Shown: positions 1-11,387 of the stretch, one piece after another
How positions within the stretch are numbered: position 1 is the first letter of the stretch
How the letters are laid out: every line of letters starts with the position of its first letter
Source of the DNA: Catonia carolina
Taxonomy: Eukaryota; Arthropoda; Insecta; Hemiptera; Achilidae
Direction: 5' to 3'
NCBI GenBank assembly: GCA_035578175.1
Contig: JAQMRL010000012.1
Coordinates: 19,898,671 to 19,962,670 of the forward strand
Length of the DNA stretch: 64,000 bases
Position numbers and translations under genes: made by a program
The notes under the pieces: generated by a model
Seen by the model: the letters and a program-made list of their open reading frames with translations, nothing else
Database searches by the model: none
Told to the model about the DNA's origin: nothing

Positions 1-1
1 T

Positions 2-151
2 TCATACCAGTACTGGCGCAGCCATTTGGAACGGATGAGGGACGACCGCTTGCCCCGTTTAGCTTACGAGTACAAACTCACCGGTAAGAGGACTGTTGGA
101 CGCCAAAGAAGGAGATGGTTTCCGGAACCGGCTGAGCTGCCTAATCTATGA
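2..151 (+). pseudogene. non-LTR retrotransposon (LINE) ORF2 C-terminal tail, partial
   Basis: The open frame entering from the left edge reads through HLERMRDDRLPRLAYEYKL and VGRQRRRWFPEP to a TGA at 149-151, about 49 residues. This is the usual layout after the reverse transcriptase (RT) of LINEs: a His-containing segment with ERM, then a basic GRQRRRW motif close to the stop. It has no catalytic part here, and the rest lies outside the window. The fragment at 9695-9798 ends with an alignable tail (GRPKKIW, PEQEEMPNP), so the two probably belong to one family. The clade is not assigned. Confidence 0.6.
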
Positions 152-474
152 AGTGAAGAAGAGGAAGAATGTTCAAACATTAAAAAGAGAATCAAACCCG
201 GAACCTTTTAAGAGTTTAGTTACAATCAAGGTAACCTGAATGCTTTAAAATTAATTGGAGTTTAAAAATTATTATTAAAAATTCATTAAAACTATTTTCA
301 CATACCCTTGTACTGAAAATTTGAAACGAATAAATCTCTACAAATGTAGGCCTACTGTAGTCTATGATTACAAATTCGTCAAGGACTGTAATTTATCATT
401 GACAAAAATTACAGTGTACAGATGATAATTTTACATTACAAATCGTTTTCTTTAATTTAATTAATACTCATCTA

Positions 475-640
475 TGACCACCTCCATGGAGTAGTGATTA
501 GCGCGCTAGCCTACAAACGGAATATTCTGGGTTCGATTTCTAAGATCCATTCTAGGCCAGGATCCAGAAATTATTACAAGTCGCAACCCATCATTCCAGT
601 TTCATAAACCACAAAATGTTTCTAATGAACAAGCTATTGA
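475..640 (+). mobile_element. tRNA-derived SINE, family S3 (degenerate)
   Basis: An A-box-like segment (gtagtgattagcgcgctagc) is followed about 30 bases later by a B box (gggttcgatttc). A body with gatccagaaattattaca then runs into A-rich sequence. The copy at 50617 shares the same layout and body words (ggaagttattacatgtcag). The acceptor ends do not pair, so this is a pol III-derived SINE and not a tRNA gene. The 3' boundary is uncertain. Confidence 0.55.
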
Positions 641-660
641 CGAACTTTAAAAAAAAAATC

Positions 661-1008
661 GAATGTGAAACTCTCACACGACTTCCTCTAGCTAATGTAA
701 ATAACACCCAATATAATCTATGTTCGATCATGATTAAACTATGTAAAATGAAAATCATAACCTAATTTTAGTCATGAATAAATAACGCTAAATAAAAAAT
801 GTACCTAACTTAAGTTCCAAGTTTCAACTTCGCACAATGTTTCGTTCTTGAGATATTTTGATCACACACGCACACCAAAAGCTGAAAAAATGTTTTATGG
901 GTTCAGGGGCCCTGAAAACGGGTATTTCTGATGTAAACTTAATTTTTAAAATCGATACGAAAACAATACTTCCCTTCCACTTCTGTATATATAAATGGGA
1001 AAGCCCTC
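661..1008 (-). mobile_element. HINE/DINE-1-like element (family A), internally deleted copy
   Basis: On the minus strand it starts with the 5' block (aaaacaatacttcccttcc on the plus strand) and ends with the hairpin-plus-subterminal-repeat end (gtgaaactctcacacgact on the plus strand). Most of the middle is missing, with the join near 800-812. The (CA)n stretch at 863-874 is the family's microsatellite position. Confidence 0.6.
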
Positions 1009-1009
1009 A

Positions 1010-1450
1010 CTGACTGACCCACTCATCTTTAATTCTTCAACTTATACAATAGCTTGAAAGCTGAAATTTGGAGGGAATAACCCTTTAGAATAAATAAAAA
1101 AGTTAAATAAACAATTTCGACATTCCTCCGGAAAGGGGTTGAAAAGTGCGTTCAACCCTTAAACCTTTATTATCCATTTACTAAGTTCCTGAAAGCTAAC
1201 TTGATAGCTGAAACTCGGTGGAGATGTTACTTATTGTTTAGCTGAAAAATTATTTACTCCTTAAATATTTCTAAAATTTCCCATAAGGGGATGAAAATGG
1301 TATTCAACTCTTAAACCAATATTTATTGCTTACTATGTTCCAGACGAATTAGATGGCTGAATTTCGGTGATGATACAGTACAAATAAAAAATTTTCCCTT
1401 AACAATTTCCAAAATGTACTTGTAAAAGGTTGAAAAGGGCGCCAAAAATT
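1010..1450. repeat. three diverged tandem units of about 148 bp
   Basis: The word gctgaaa recurs at about 1060, 1207 and 1356. Downstream, ggggttgaaaagtg with caacccttaaacc near 1137 matches ggggatgaaaatgg with caactcttaaacc near 1286. Period is about 148 bp. A fourth related unit lies at about 3275-3420. No coding potential is seen. Confidence 0.6.
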
Positions 1451-1461
1451 AAAATTAACAG

Positions 1462-1935
1462 GTCCAGTGGTCACCTTGAACGGTACAGTAATCCCGAAAA
1501 AATTAGAAGTAAAATATCTCTGGGTTTACATTTATATCGAACTCACATGGAGAAGTGATATTGGGACGAAACGAAAACAACTTGGGCTGAAGTTACGTCA
1601 ACTGTTCCAGCTCTTAGGCAGTAAGTCTCAATTATCTCCAGAAAATAAAGTTCTCTTATCTATACAAAGAAATACTCAAACCAGCTTGGACTTACGGGTT
1701 AGAGCTATGGGGCCCAGCTAGTTCATAAAATACATAAATACTGCAGCGTTTTCAATCAAAATGCCTGAGACTTATCACTGCAACAGCTTCATGGTACGTA
1801 ACCAATTAAATATTACAAAACGATCCAAACCTGCCCTTCATAAACAAAGAAATTTAACTACGTAGTGAAAAACTTTAAAAACGTTAGAACAGCATCAAAA
1901 TCCTCTCGCAATTAACCTCCTGACTGAAACGTTTT
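1462..1935 (+). pseudogene. jockey-clade LINE RT C-terminal region, decayed
   Basis: The frame from 1467 reads VTLNGTVIPKKLEVKYLWVY, then LTWRSDIGTKRKQLGLKLRQ and SQLSPENKVLL. After a frameshift it continues as PAWTYGLELWGPAS and then LQRFQSKCLRLIT. These blocks (VKYLG, LTW, KRKQLGLKLR, ENKLLLYK, WTYG-LWG, RFQSK-LR) are the conserved segment behind the RT palm in arthropod jockey elements. At least one frameshift and several stops show it is dead. A related but separate copy lies at 61205-62265. Confidence 0.75.
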
Positions 1936-3600
1936 AAAATATTGGATTAGCTTTACAATTTTGTTAATAATTTGCTCTTTTTTTAATTCTACTGCTAATC
2001 ATCGTCATCTCATAATCGGCATCATTATCATCTCTATCATAGTCATCGTCATCTTCAGCTTCAACAACTTTATGTTTTCAAGATATTAATTCACAATTCA
2101 TAAAGTAGTATTTTTGAAACACACCAACGAGTGTGATTTATTTTTTCAGTCTAAGAACGTTCTTACGCAGATTTTTGCATATTTGCATTAATTTTTCTAT
2201 TTATAAAAAAACTGATTGCAAAAGAATTTAAATTGTTAAAAAAGTAGCACCTCTGCGTGACTGCATAATTATAGTGGGGGAAATAATATAGCTAAAAAAA
2301 ACTGTTCGGTAGTTTTAAGTAACTAGTTGCAGGAAATTCGAAATAAAAGAAAATAATTATTTTCTTTTATAAATTAAAATTATAAAATTTTATAATTTTT
2401 ATAAAATTAAAAGTTATAATTTTTAATTTTGATTAAAAACACTTATATTAAAAAATACTGAAAATTTTAAAACAAAATTAAAAATTTTTATATAAAATAC
2501 AATTTTAATGAACCAATTAATATTTCTTCTTACGAATTTTACGTCCACAACGGGGACATTTGTCGTAACGTTGGACAGGCGTTTTTAGAGTTTTCAGTCT
2601 CCTTATATTTCTCCCAACTTAACCAGAATCACCTTTCATGTTTAACTTCCACGTTATATTTACCCTTTCACATCTCTTCGCCAGCTTTTCGATTGACATG
2701 CGAAAATACATTAAAAATCGGTCTTCGAAAGAATTCAATTCAATGCAAAGTCGGTGAAATTCGCCTACCTCCTCTCTTTTGCAATTAATTTTGTGCACCT
2801 ATTTTCTTTTTCGTTTCGACCAATTCAAAGCGAACAAAAGAAGTTAATTCTTCTTCGTCAGAGGAACTGCGAGAAATTATAAATTCAAGTTTCAAAGTTG
2901 GGAAAAATAACAAATCTTAAATTTGCCACGACCCGTTAATGTTTTTTCACAACTGTGGTGATCCGTTCTGATTTGTCCGCGTTATCTCAGGCTCTCTCAG
3001 TCCGCAGCGGACTGCAGGCCGACTGTCCTAAACTTAAAAAACCCTTTAAACTTTAAAAAAGCCTTTTAACTTTACGAAAGTATTTTATCTTCATTTTCTT
3101 CTCCCATGAAGGATTAGGTAAGACCCTGTGCCCGTCTGAAGAAATCACTCCATCCTTCTTGGCGTAGGGCTACCTATCCGTTTCGTATGTTGGCGATTAT
3201 CGTGGATTCTCGCCTTGTTGGTTCTTAACCGGAACGACTCCACGTAGCTTTTAACAAAAATCCATAATTTTGTATTTACTGAGATCCGGACGAGCTAGAA
3301 GGCTGAAACTCATAAGAGATATAATAACGCTAAAAAATTACACCTCAAAAATTTACCTGTAAGGAGTTGAGAGGTGTGGTACCCTTAATACCCTTAAATC
3401 TTAATTGATTTATTTATAACCCTTGAAATAAAATAAATACCTATATTTCCGGGTAGAGCCGGAACGGCTAGCCATTTAGGGCAAGAGAAAGTAAACATTG
3501 GTCTTAAGAAGTTAAGAGGGAATGGTCGCTAGAAAGAGGTGGTCATTAAGAGAAGTTTAAATATATTATATAAATTAAAATTACAAATAAGTTTTATTTG
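1936..3600. other. unassigned AT-rich sequence
   Basis: 2340-2510 is very AT-rich with short inverted A/T words. 2520-3260 is less AT-biased but has no frame I can support. 3275-3420 is a diverged unit of the 1010-1450 tandem repeat. Confidence 0.5.
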
Positions 3601-3614
3601 AATTGAGTGATCAT

Positions 3615-3730
3615 ACACACACACACATACACGCACGCACAAACAAATTCATGTATAAATTATCATGATGTTACATGACAGACATGAAAACTACATTTAC
3701 CATTGCTCGTCGTATCCGGTTATACAAAAA
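3615..3730. repeat. dispersed repeat with a (CA)n head, copy 1
   Basis: A (CA)n run at about 3617-3640 is followed by attatcatgatgttac, atgacagacatgaaaa and tatccggttatac. The copy at 5940-6045 has the same order (ttatcatgatcgtac, atgacagacatcaaaa, tttccggttaagc). The family is unassigned. Confidence 0.5.
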
Positions 3731-4275
3731 CAAAATTTAATTACCCTAACCTATTTTTGAACAAAACTTCAGAATGTGACATTGTTATTCTGTACGTTAT
3801 GATTTTTTTGGTAATAATCTATCAAGGACATTGATTGCACCGACTGAATAATCGCTATATAAGTCCTTGGTTCGATTCTAAAGTAGGATCTAGTTGTTAG
3901 CCCCAACTCGTGTTTAAAAGTAGTAAGATACGTGTGAGTTTTAGACGCTTGACGCCGCGAGTATTTATCGTGGCGGGAAGTGAGAAATTACAATGGAATT
4001 GGTTGACACAAACGTGGTGTGAAGTGGCGGGAGCAATTTTCACCCGCCCGTGAAAATAGGTGCGGGCGTTATGCGCTTGGTTTCTGCTACCCGCCGCGAT
4101 CTACCCAGTACTAAACCGAGCATCTTTGTTGACACATACTCACCTACCGCCTGCGATTCTTCTCGCACGTTTTGTATATTGCGTACTTGATTGCTGTAGT
4201 TTTTTTCTTCCGTATTTATTATTATTTTAATCTACTCCATTTTTTTTTCAATCTAAACTATTAATTACAAGTAGT

Positions 4276-4961
4276 ATGAGTGAGGAATTCAATACTGAAT
4301 TGTTTATAGAAGAAGTTAAAAAAATACCCAGAACTGTGGAATGTCGGATATGAAAATTGTGAAAACAGAGGCATGGGAGATGCAGCGTATTGAAGATATA
4401 TTGGATATAGTTACTTGAGTCACGAGTTTACCTTTGGTTGCATCGAGGGGTAAAGGGGGAAAAGCATCAGTGCGCATGCGCGACTACTTTAATTTCAATA
4501 CAATCAACACAACAACGTATGCTATACCCAGAGCACTTACAGTAGGGCCTATATCGCGGAACCATTTGAACGTTAACGGTACGAATATAACTGTCTTTTA
4601 CCGTAAACAGAAATGTAAGTTTCTTGATAACGTGGTCGAATCACTCACAGTGCTGAACGATACCTAATATGTAGTGTAATAAAATGTTGTGAAGTTGAAG
4701 TTGAATAAAGTGTATTTATTTCCTTGCCTCTTAACAAGAGCCATGAAGAGTGGCTAACTACTGTGATGTTTCTACAATTCGAAAAACAAAGAAGGAAATA
4801 AAAGACGTGAAGAAGTTATTCTATTTCAACAGTTTTGTTGACACCTGCTAAAAAAAGGAAACTGTTCGGTAGATAATAGTGAGACTGATGGAGAAGACGA
4901 CGGCGACTGCGATAGTAAAGAAGGCGATTCATTAGTAGAAGATTTTATTCCAATAGAATAA
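4276..4961 (+). pseudogene. MADF-domain-like gene remnant, frameshifted
   Basis: An ATG at 4276 opens MSEEFNTELFIEEVKKIP. After a shift the next frame reads ELWNVGYENCENRGMGDAAY, and a third frame continues EDILDIVT before a stop near 4418. Pro-x-Leu-Trp followed by Tyr-x-Asn-x-x-x-Arg and an Ala/Tyr-rich helix resembles a MADF (Myb/SANT-like DNA-binding) domain. Near 4775-4961 there are a Lys-rich KTKKEIKDVKK segment and an acidic tail ETDGEDDGDCDS. MADF proteins occur both as host factors and as the second ORF of PIF/Harbinger transposons, and no transposase is visible nearby. The open segment 4434-4667 in between gives no recognisable protein. The assignment is tentative. Confidence 0.4.
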
Positions 4962-5930
4962 GTTAGCTACCTTATTCTATTACTGGTAATACAGAAATAT
5001 TATATTATATTATTATTATTATATTACCTATTGCTTATTGCTGGTAATTACAGAAAATCAAACATTTCTAGTCATGTAGTTAAGCTTTAGGCAATATTAC
5101 CGGTCACATATTTTTCTTATAAGATTTATGAAGAAAACCTTTCCTCAGAATAAACTACAGCTTACAAAATGTATGCAGAAGCTGCACGGCTGTGAAATGT
5201 AGTGCCTCACTTTTGAGGTTGGCAGCACTGTGTTTCACACTAGATTTTTTTTTATTTTCTCACGATACTACAATCTTATTTGTGGTTCGTTGAAGACGTG
5301 CACGAAGGAGATTTCTTCCCTAATTTAATTTATAGAGCGTCTCTCAAAAAATGCAACCCTTTTAAAACAAAGTATATTTTTTTGACCCCTCGTATCCGGA
5401 TTTTTTGTGTGTCATTATAAATAAAAAATAATACACACTTGTAATAAATTGTGTTATAAAAAAACACAATTAACTCCTCTCCCCCAATTTAACATTATAA
5501 ATTAAATAAAAACCAAAATTAAGTATTTATCAGTTTAAAGTAATGAAAGAATAATGAAACAAACGCTTTTATAATTTCGTTGATAAGGTAAACTTGTAAA
5601 CTACCATGAACATAGAAATGATGAACAAATCCAGCATGCATCTACTGGGCGTCATTCGCGCACATATACTTGGAGATAATATTCCCACCACTATCATGTA
5701 AGTACTAGCTCGAAAAGTAGGAGTGGATATGGCGGACTGTAATAAGCCTACACACACCAATAGATCTGCTCAAAATTTTATTTGATGCACAAATAAGTTA
5801 ATTTAGTATAGCTTATCCTTAAACAATTAGTGAATTTAATTTTTGTCCACCCTATAGAATAAATAAATTGCTGTGATAACTAGATATTACTGTATTATAG
5901 AACTTAACATATCAAATAAGCGTTATACCA
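4962..5930. other. unassigned sequence with one dispersed block
   Basis: 5241-5345 (tattttctcacgatactaca, gtgcacgaaggagatttc) recurs at about 6247-6350. It is a small dispersed repeat, and the second copy sits inside a family B element. Nothing else is recognised. Confidence 0.5.
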
Positions 5931-5939
5931 ATTCAGTTT

Positions 5940-6045
5940 ACCAACTCACAAACACAAGCATGCATCAGTTATCATGATCGTACAACGTATGACAGACATC
6001 AAAATGACATTATTAACATTGCCCTACGTTTCCGGTTAAGCAATT
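5940..6045. repeat. dispersed repeat, copy 2 of the 3615-3730 unit
   Basis: It shares ttatcatgat, atgacagacat and the ccggtta block with 3655-3725, in the same orientation, with about 20% difference by eye. Confidence 0.5.
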
Positions 6046-6119
6046 ACTAATACTTTTGCCTGCGCAGTGCACAAAATTATTGCTAACCTAATTAGGGTTT
6101 AAAATATCAAATAGTAATT

Positions 6120-6660
6120 TTAAAGAGGGAGGTGAAGTGTTAAGTTATTTGCACTCGATTTGCAAGTTCCAATGCTACAAAAAATAATTCTGTTTCTTAC
6201 CACATCATTTTAGCATTTTATTGTGATGCCCATTTTTCGTAGCCAAATGTTTTTTTTTATTTTCTCATGATACTACAATATTATTTGTGGGCTCTTTGAA
6301 GTGCACGAAGGGGTTTCCTCCCTTGTTTAATTTTTCATTAAGATGTTCTAAAAAACCGGAAATATATGACTGAAGTATTTAAGAAAAGAAGGGGTAGAAG
6401 CGTAAAATACACTAATCACAGTTATCTCTTTTGAGAGTAATGAATTTCATTACACAGCCCTGTGGTGAATGAAGTGAAGGTGTCATTTGCAGGGTGGAAA
6501 GTAGATGCTTTTCCGAGGGCTTGGCATGCTGATAAGCGTACTTTTTTACTCAGTAAGGAAGGCATGGTAAACCACCCCTTTCCTCGTTTTAATTAGTAAA
6601 CTCTCTAGAGGTTCAAACCAGCCTTTTGAATGATGACCTAAACAACAACATGGTTAATCT
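6120..6660 (+). repeat. family B dispersed repeat (~400 bp), interrupted copy
   Basis: The 5' part (gaggtgaagtgttaagttat, ttgcactcgatttgc, ttctgtttcttaccaca) is separated from the 3' part (gagagtaatgaatttcatta to gaggttcaaaccagcc, gatgacctaaacaacaac) by the small dispersed block at about 6247-6350. The same order appears at 38335, 10815 and, reversed, at 62392. Confidence 0.75.
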
Positions 6661-6670
6661 AGAGCAGAAG

Positions 6671-6760
6671 TGGCCGGACCGTGGTGTAGTGGTCAACGCA
6701 ACTGATATCTGTGTCAGACGTCCCGAGTTCGATTCCCGGTCAGGTAGTATAACTAAATAG
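6671..6760 (+). mobile_element. tRNA-derived SINE head (S1-like)
   Basis: An A box (gtggtgtagtggtcaacgca) and a perfect B box (ggttcgattcc type: gagttcgattcccggtcag) are spaced as in a tRNA. The acceptor arms do not pair and no S1 3' tail follows, so this is a SINE fragment and not a tRNA gene. Confidence 0.6.
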
Positions 6761-6854
6761 GCGTTATTCCCGCTTATAACGCTCTATTTCACTTCAATAA
6801 ATTCTAAATAATAATATTGTAATACTGTAGTTTATTAAAATTTCAATCTAAAAA

Positions 6855-7372
6855 CCCAGACCAAAGAGAACCAGAGAAATTTGAGAGAAAGATCCTCCGC
6901 AAGATAATGGGCCCAAAGGTAGTAGACAATATAGGTTACGAGGTTGAGAAAAACTGTACAAGGAAAATTAACGATTAATGAAAACGATTAGAAAAAGAAG
7001 ACTAATATTTTACGGACACTTTTATAGAATGGATGACAACCGATTGACAAAACAAATTTTTAAGACACTGAACAATAGACATAAGTGTCTTATAACATAA
7101 GTGACATAAGTGTGGTTTAAAGAAGTCAGGAAAGATATTGAGAACATCGGAATAAATCGAGAAAACTTAATAAACCAAACCAAATTCAAACAGCCGATCG
7201 TAATTAGTTGTTCAAGGGCTTCCATGAAGAGCAAAATAGAACACCAGTTGGACAGAAGAAAGAAAAAATTCTACAGTAAGCGAATGCTGAGAATGTGGAC
7301 TACAAAGAGAGCTTTCATAAACGTCTAAAGTCACGTCACGTGGTTAAAATTGCCCTTATACGAGATAAAGGA
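6855..7372 (+). pseudogene. LINE family L2x ORF2 C-terminus, decayed
   Basis: It reads EKFERKILRKIMGPKVVDN, then in shifting frames GYEVEKNCTRKIND, DKTNF and WFKEVRKDIENIGINRENL, ending with FYSKRMLRMWTTKRAFINV and a stop near 7328. The FERKILRKIxGP motif is typical of the post-RT region of many LINEs. The same order recurs at 16935 (minus), 31439 (minus), 44465, 47160 and 47690, which defines the family called L2x here. This copy has several stops and a small local duplication around ataagtgtcttataacataa. Confidence 0.7.
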
Positions 7373-7487
7373 AATAAATAAATAATTCATTAAACGGTGG
7401 TTATATGCTACAATGTTAAATAAATTTACAGAAAACTTAAAAAATTCCAATTATATTTGAAGCATATTTTTATATAGAGATTAGTTA

Positions 7488-7690
7488 GCGTCAATTAGTG
7501 ATTTTTCGTGTTTTGATGTGAAACAGAGGTTCATTTTCACTTAGCTTTATTCATTCATGTTTAAAACTAGGTTATACTCGTATTTTTGATTTTACATTGT
7601 TAACTCAAGATTAAACATAGATTGTATTTTAATTATTTAAATTGGCAAGAGAAAATCGTGTGACTGTTTCACACCAGATTCTTTCCTTCA
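7488..7690 (+). mobile_element. family A (HINE-like), 3' end only
   Basis: It runs from the conserved gcgtcaattagtgatttt block to ggcaagagaaaatcg, then the hairpin gtgactgtttcacac and cagatt. It is 5' truncated. Confidence 0.7.
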
Positions 7691-8519
7691 TTTTATTATA
7701 AACAATTTTTAGAAAATTAAAAAACGATGTTCGGATAATGAGAAATTTCGGATAATTGTGTTTTTGTTATTACACGTGAATAACCAAAGGATTTTTTATG
7801 GGCAATATTTTTGTTTTAATTTATTGATCTCGGTCAAAATATTTGGTATAATTTATTGGAAATTGCAAGTCTCATTATTTGGCAGAGTTCACAAATAACT
7901 ACAGCTATATTACTATTTATATGGAAGTAGTTATGTTCACCGCGCTCCCTTTTTAGAGTGAGATGAAGATAAAACTTCAAAGAGAAAAGTAAATTGAAAA
8001 ACTTGGAGAAAATCTTTATACGATAAACTTTTATATAGTTTTTCCAAACATGATAAAGTCACAGCAAATAACAATTTCAGAAAAATATTCGGTCTTGTTA
8101 AGAAACAAAGAAAGACGGCAAGTCTTTTCTTTTGCCAATACAGATGCAACCTCCACAATTTCATTGTCCACAATAAATTTTAACCTTGCCAATCAATTTT
8201 ATTTATACGTGACATGAAATTTTATGTAGAATTTTATAAAAGGAGCCAAAATTATATTTTCATTAAAATTCATTTATTAATATGTACTTATATCTAGTGC
8301 CAAAAGATTGGTTTCCTGTGTTTAAATTTATTAAAATCTTAAAGTTTAAAATTAACAGGCAATTGTCCGTTACTATTAAAGATATGGTATTATTTTGGCT
8401 ATTAAAGATATGGTATTATTTTGGTATATATTTTTTGATTTTTACCACAACAGGCAGCCCCCAAGAATTTCAACAAATATGACGCTTATTTATACGTTTA
8501 TTTTTATAGAACTGATTAC
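7691..8519. other. unassigned AT-rich sequence with one 27-bp tandem duplication
   Basis: At 8374-8426 the unit attaaagatatggtattatt (plus ttggct or ttggta) occurs twice back to back. Nothing else is recognised on either strand. Confidence 0.5.
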
Positions 8520-8680
8520 AAAATATGTTTTTTTGTGTTTAGGAGACCTGAAAATGTGTATTTCCGGTGAAAACTCTATTTCGAAAAATCGACATGACAA
8601 CAAGACTTTCTTTTCATATAATCATTGTCAACAAAAGAAACTTGTGTGAGTATTTCTCACCAGATTATTAATATAGTTTT
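8520..8680 (-). mobile_element. family A fragments, 5' piece (minus) joined to a 3' piece (plus)
   Basis: 8520-8612 is the 5' part reversed (aggagacctgaaaatg, tttcgaaaaatcgacatgac). It is followed directly by a plus-strand 3' end (aaagaaacttgtgtgagtat, ttctcaccagatta). The inverted join suggests a collapsed pair of copies or a rearrangement. Confidence 0.55.
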
Positions 8681-9069
8681 AAACAGAAAATTTTACTAAG
8701 AAAATATTTTTTTTAAAGACTGCCAATCCATTTTCTAAATAGTTAAAAGATTAAACAAACAAAAACAAATATCAATGCATCATTACATTAAAATAATGTT
8801 GGTAATAACTTCAGAAAAATTACGACAAAAATTTGGTTATTAAATAAGTTTGTTTACTGTTTAGATATGTAAATATTGCGAAAATTAAACATGGTTAATA
8901 AAGCAACAATCTTGTACAAATGTAATACCCTAATTACCCCTATGATATGAGGTACTTCTATCGAGTTACATTACTACATTATGTACAGAGCTCTTCTGTT
9001 GTCTTTACACAAATTATTTTGTATATCATTTTCGCACACGCGTACGTGCGCACACGCACAAATTCTGCT
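8681..9069. other. unassigned AT-rich sequence
   Basis: There is a short alternating cacacgcgtacgtgcg stretch near 9034. Nothing else is recognised. Confidence 0.5.
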
Positions 9070-9305
9070 GAAATTCGGTAATATACTCACATGACTTTCT
9101 TTTGTCTATGTAAATAATGAAAAATATAACTTAATTTTAATCATGAGTGAATGACGCTAAATTAAAATTAACCTCTGTTAAGACTTTAAAATACGGAAAA
9201 TCACTAGTTGTTGCTAAACTAAACTCTATAGAAAAAAATCTTGAAATAAAAGTTATAGGTTTTTTATTTTTCTATAACTTTAATAAACTTTTATCGTAAA
9301 ATGCA
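9070..9305 (-). mobile_element. family A, 3' half, truncated
   Basis: The plus strand shows the reversed 3' end (actcacatgactttctttt), the ttaatcatgagtgaatgac block and the gaaataaaagttataggttt hairpin. It is cut at about 9305, where a family B piece begins. Confidence 0.65.
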
Positions 9306-9307
9306 GA

Positions 9308-9515
9308 AATTCACCACAGGGTCTGTCTGTTTAGGGAAATTCGTTACTCTCAAAGGAGATAACTCTGATTATTATTCTTAAATAGTTCAGTCATATAATT
9401 GGCTGACCATGTGATAAGAAACAGAACTATTTTTTGCAGCCCTGGAACCAGCAGATCGAGTGCAATTAATTTAGCACTCCACCTGCCTATTATGGACATA
9501 ACAGGCAGTATATAA
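9308..9515 (-). repeat. family B repeat, 5' half
   Basis: It reads, reversed, from the caccacagggtctg block through gtgataagaaacagaactat to cactccacctgcctattatg. The 3' half (tRNA-like B-box segment) is missing. Confidence 0.7.
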
Positions 9516-9694
9516 TATAATTATTTCATATAGAGTAAATAAATACTGACGTCGCTGTAATTAAAAATCACTTCTGTATCCTGCAGAAATGAAATTCTTT
9601 AAGGTCTGCCAGGGGTTGTACAAGACTAGACAGGATCAGAATTGAAGACAAAAGCAAGAATTGAGAATTTTTCCACTAAAAAAAATCAAAATTG

Positions 9695-9798
9695 TACGTG
9701 CTCAATGGGTGGACCGTTTAAACAGTGGAAAGCAGATATATTGGCAGGCCGAAGAAAATATGGATGCCGGAACAGGAAGAAATGCCTAACCCGTGAAA
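9695..9798 (+). pseudogene. LINE ORF2 extreme C-terminus, decayed
   Basis: One frame reads IGRPKKIWMPEQEEMPNP then a stop at about 9796. It aligns with the tail at 2-151 (VGRQRRRWFPEPAELPNL, stop). Both stops are followed by a gaagaagaag-type stretch. Only this basic tail is recognisable, so the call rests on that match. Confidence 0.45.
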
Positions 9799-10814
9799 AG
9801 AAGAAGAAGACTTCTGTATCCTTTTTTTTTGAATTCATTTGCTTTTATAAAGTCATACATCATCCTGAACATTCATTTGGTTTTAAAATAAAGCCTTGTT
9901 ACGTACCCCCATAGGAGTACCATACTTCGAAAACTAATACTCTAGGTTAAAGTTTCCGTTACTTAAGTTTTTCATACAAAACTATGTTAAGAAATGTTTG
10001 GTTTACCCAGTATTGTGTTAGGTTTTGCATACTTAGTTACAATAATTACTATATAATGTGATGTCACTAAAGTTATGACACACGGCAATATATGTGTGTG
10101 TTTGTGCGCGCGCCCGTGAGTGCGCAGAATAAACTCATTCATTACATCTTTGTTCCCGGATGTTTGAATGTATACTCAAATCTTTTTAACATTAAGAAAG
10201 GGATACTTTGCTTCTATTTGCTGGTACTAAAAAACGACGATTGATTCCTCCTTTAGTAGCCTATCTGTAATAGTTTTATATTTCCCTCTTGTTATGCAGA
10301 GTGATTCACGAAGAAACTGAAATATTTGGGGAGAAAAATCTACATCGAGAAATAGGAAAAAATTTCATAAAAATACAGCTCTAATAATGCTTTGTTAGCG
10401 TGTTACGGCTAGCAAAAGATTTCGCCCAGATTTTTACTCATACCGTTAAATAAGTTCGTAATGAAATTTTCAGGGCGTTAATTAAGAGCCAAAATTGGTT
10501 GTTTCTTTATGGGTTTTGACCTAAGAAAGCGAATAAACCCTAATGAAGATATTTTTAGTAGTTTTTCAGAAATCTGGGATAATACGGAAAATTTTCACGT
10601 ATTTCATGAACACGCACGTAAAATTGGTATTTGTTGTGAGATCTCTCGGTGTCGTGTAATAGACTTAGGACCTTCATTTTTTGACAAATCTGTGAATATG
10701 TGTGGTTTATCGTTACTTAGTCAATCAGTTTATTACAATGATAGATTAACATGAACGAAATTTTGGTTCCAGCTGGATTAATTTAATACCTATTTTTGTT
10801 CTACATTCATGCCA
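9799..10814. other. unassigned sequence
   Basis: A GT/GC microsatellite lies at about 10091-10125. An open frame at 10509-10754 (plus, 81 codons) has no recognisable domain and no start context that would support it. The gagtgattcacgaagaaactg segment near 10299 resembles the ends of some DNA transposons, but I found no partner end. Confidence 0.4.
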
Positions 10815-11297
10815 TTGCCATAACAGGCAGGTGGAGTGTTAAACGTTTCTAGGTTAACGAAAAACTAAATTTCTAAGTTAACTTAAGTTTAAGTTGAATT
10901 TTATTCTCCAATAACTTCTGAGTTGATGTTAATTTTAAAAAACTATTTGCATTCGATCTGCTAGTTCAAGGGCTACAAAACAATTTCTGTTTCTTATCAT
11001 ATGGTCAGCCAATAATATGACTAAAGCATATAAGAACAGAAGAAGTAAAGGTGTAAAAGACACTAGTATCTCTTCTGAGAGTAATGAATTTCGCTATACA
11101 GCCAGACCCTGTGGTGAATGAAGTGAAGGTGTCATTTTCAGGGTAGAAGTAGATGCTTTTCGGTGAGCCTAGCATGCTGATAAGCATACTTTTCCAATCA
11201 GTGAGAAATGGTAAACCACCTCACTCCTCGTTTTACTAAGTAAAGCCTCTAGAGGTTCAAACCAGCCTTTTGGCTGATGTCCTAATCCACAAAAACA
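10815..11297 (+). repeat. family B repeat, interrupted copy
   Basis: It starts at gccataacaggcaggtggag. After the ttaa at about 10841 there is an extra segment to about 10943, then the element resumes (tttgcattcgatctgctag) and runs to gaggttcaaaccagcctttt and ggctgatgtcctaatccac. Most of the extra segment is one copy of the 85-bp direct repeat described next. Confidence 0.75.
10852..10936. repeat. 85-bp direct repeat, copy 1
   Basis: Starts ggttaacgaaaaactaaatt and ends gttgatgttaattt. It is nearly identical to 11388-11472, offset by exactly 536 bases. The visible difference is a T/G change in the ttattctccaataac segment. Confidence 0.85.
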
Positions 11298-11387
11298 TTC
11301 ATGTCATCTAAAAACTAATTGTTTTATTTTTGAAACACGTGTCACATGTAATATAAATTTCCTGTCTTAAATTTTGTTAACTTTCTT

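Noticed and set aside
3835..3910. tRNA-like segment with a ggttcgattct B-box word
   Set aside because: No A box at the right distance and no pairing arms. A single B-box-like word is expected by chance in DNA rich in SINE debris.
6671..6760. Possible tRNA gene
   Set aside because: A and B boxes are good, but the acceptor stem and anticodon stem do not pair, so it was annotated as a SINE head.
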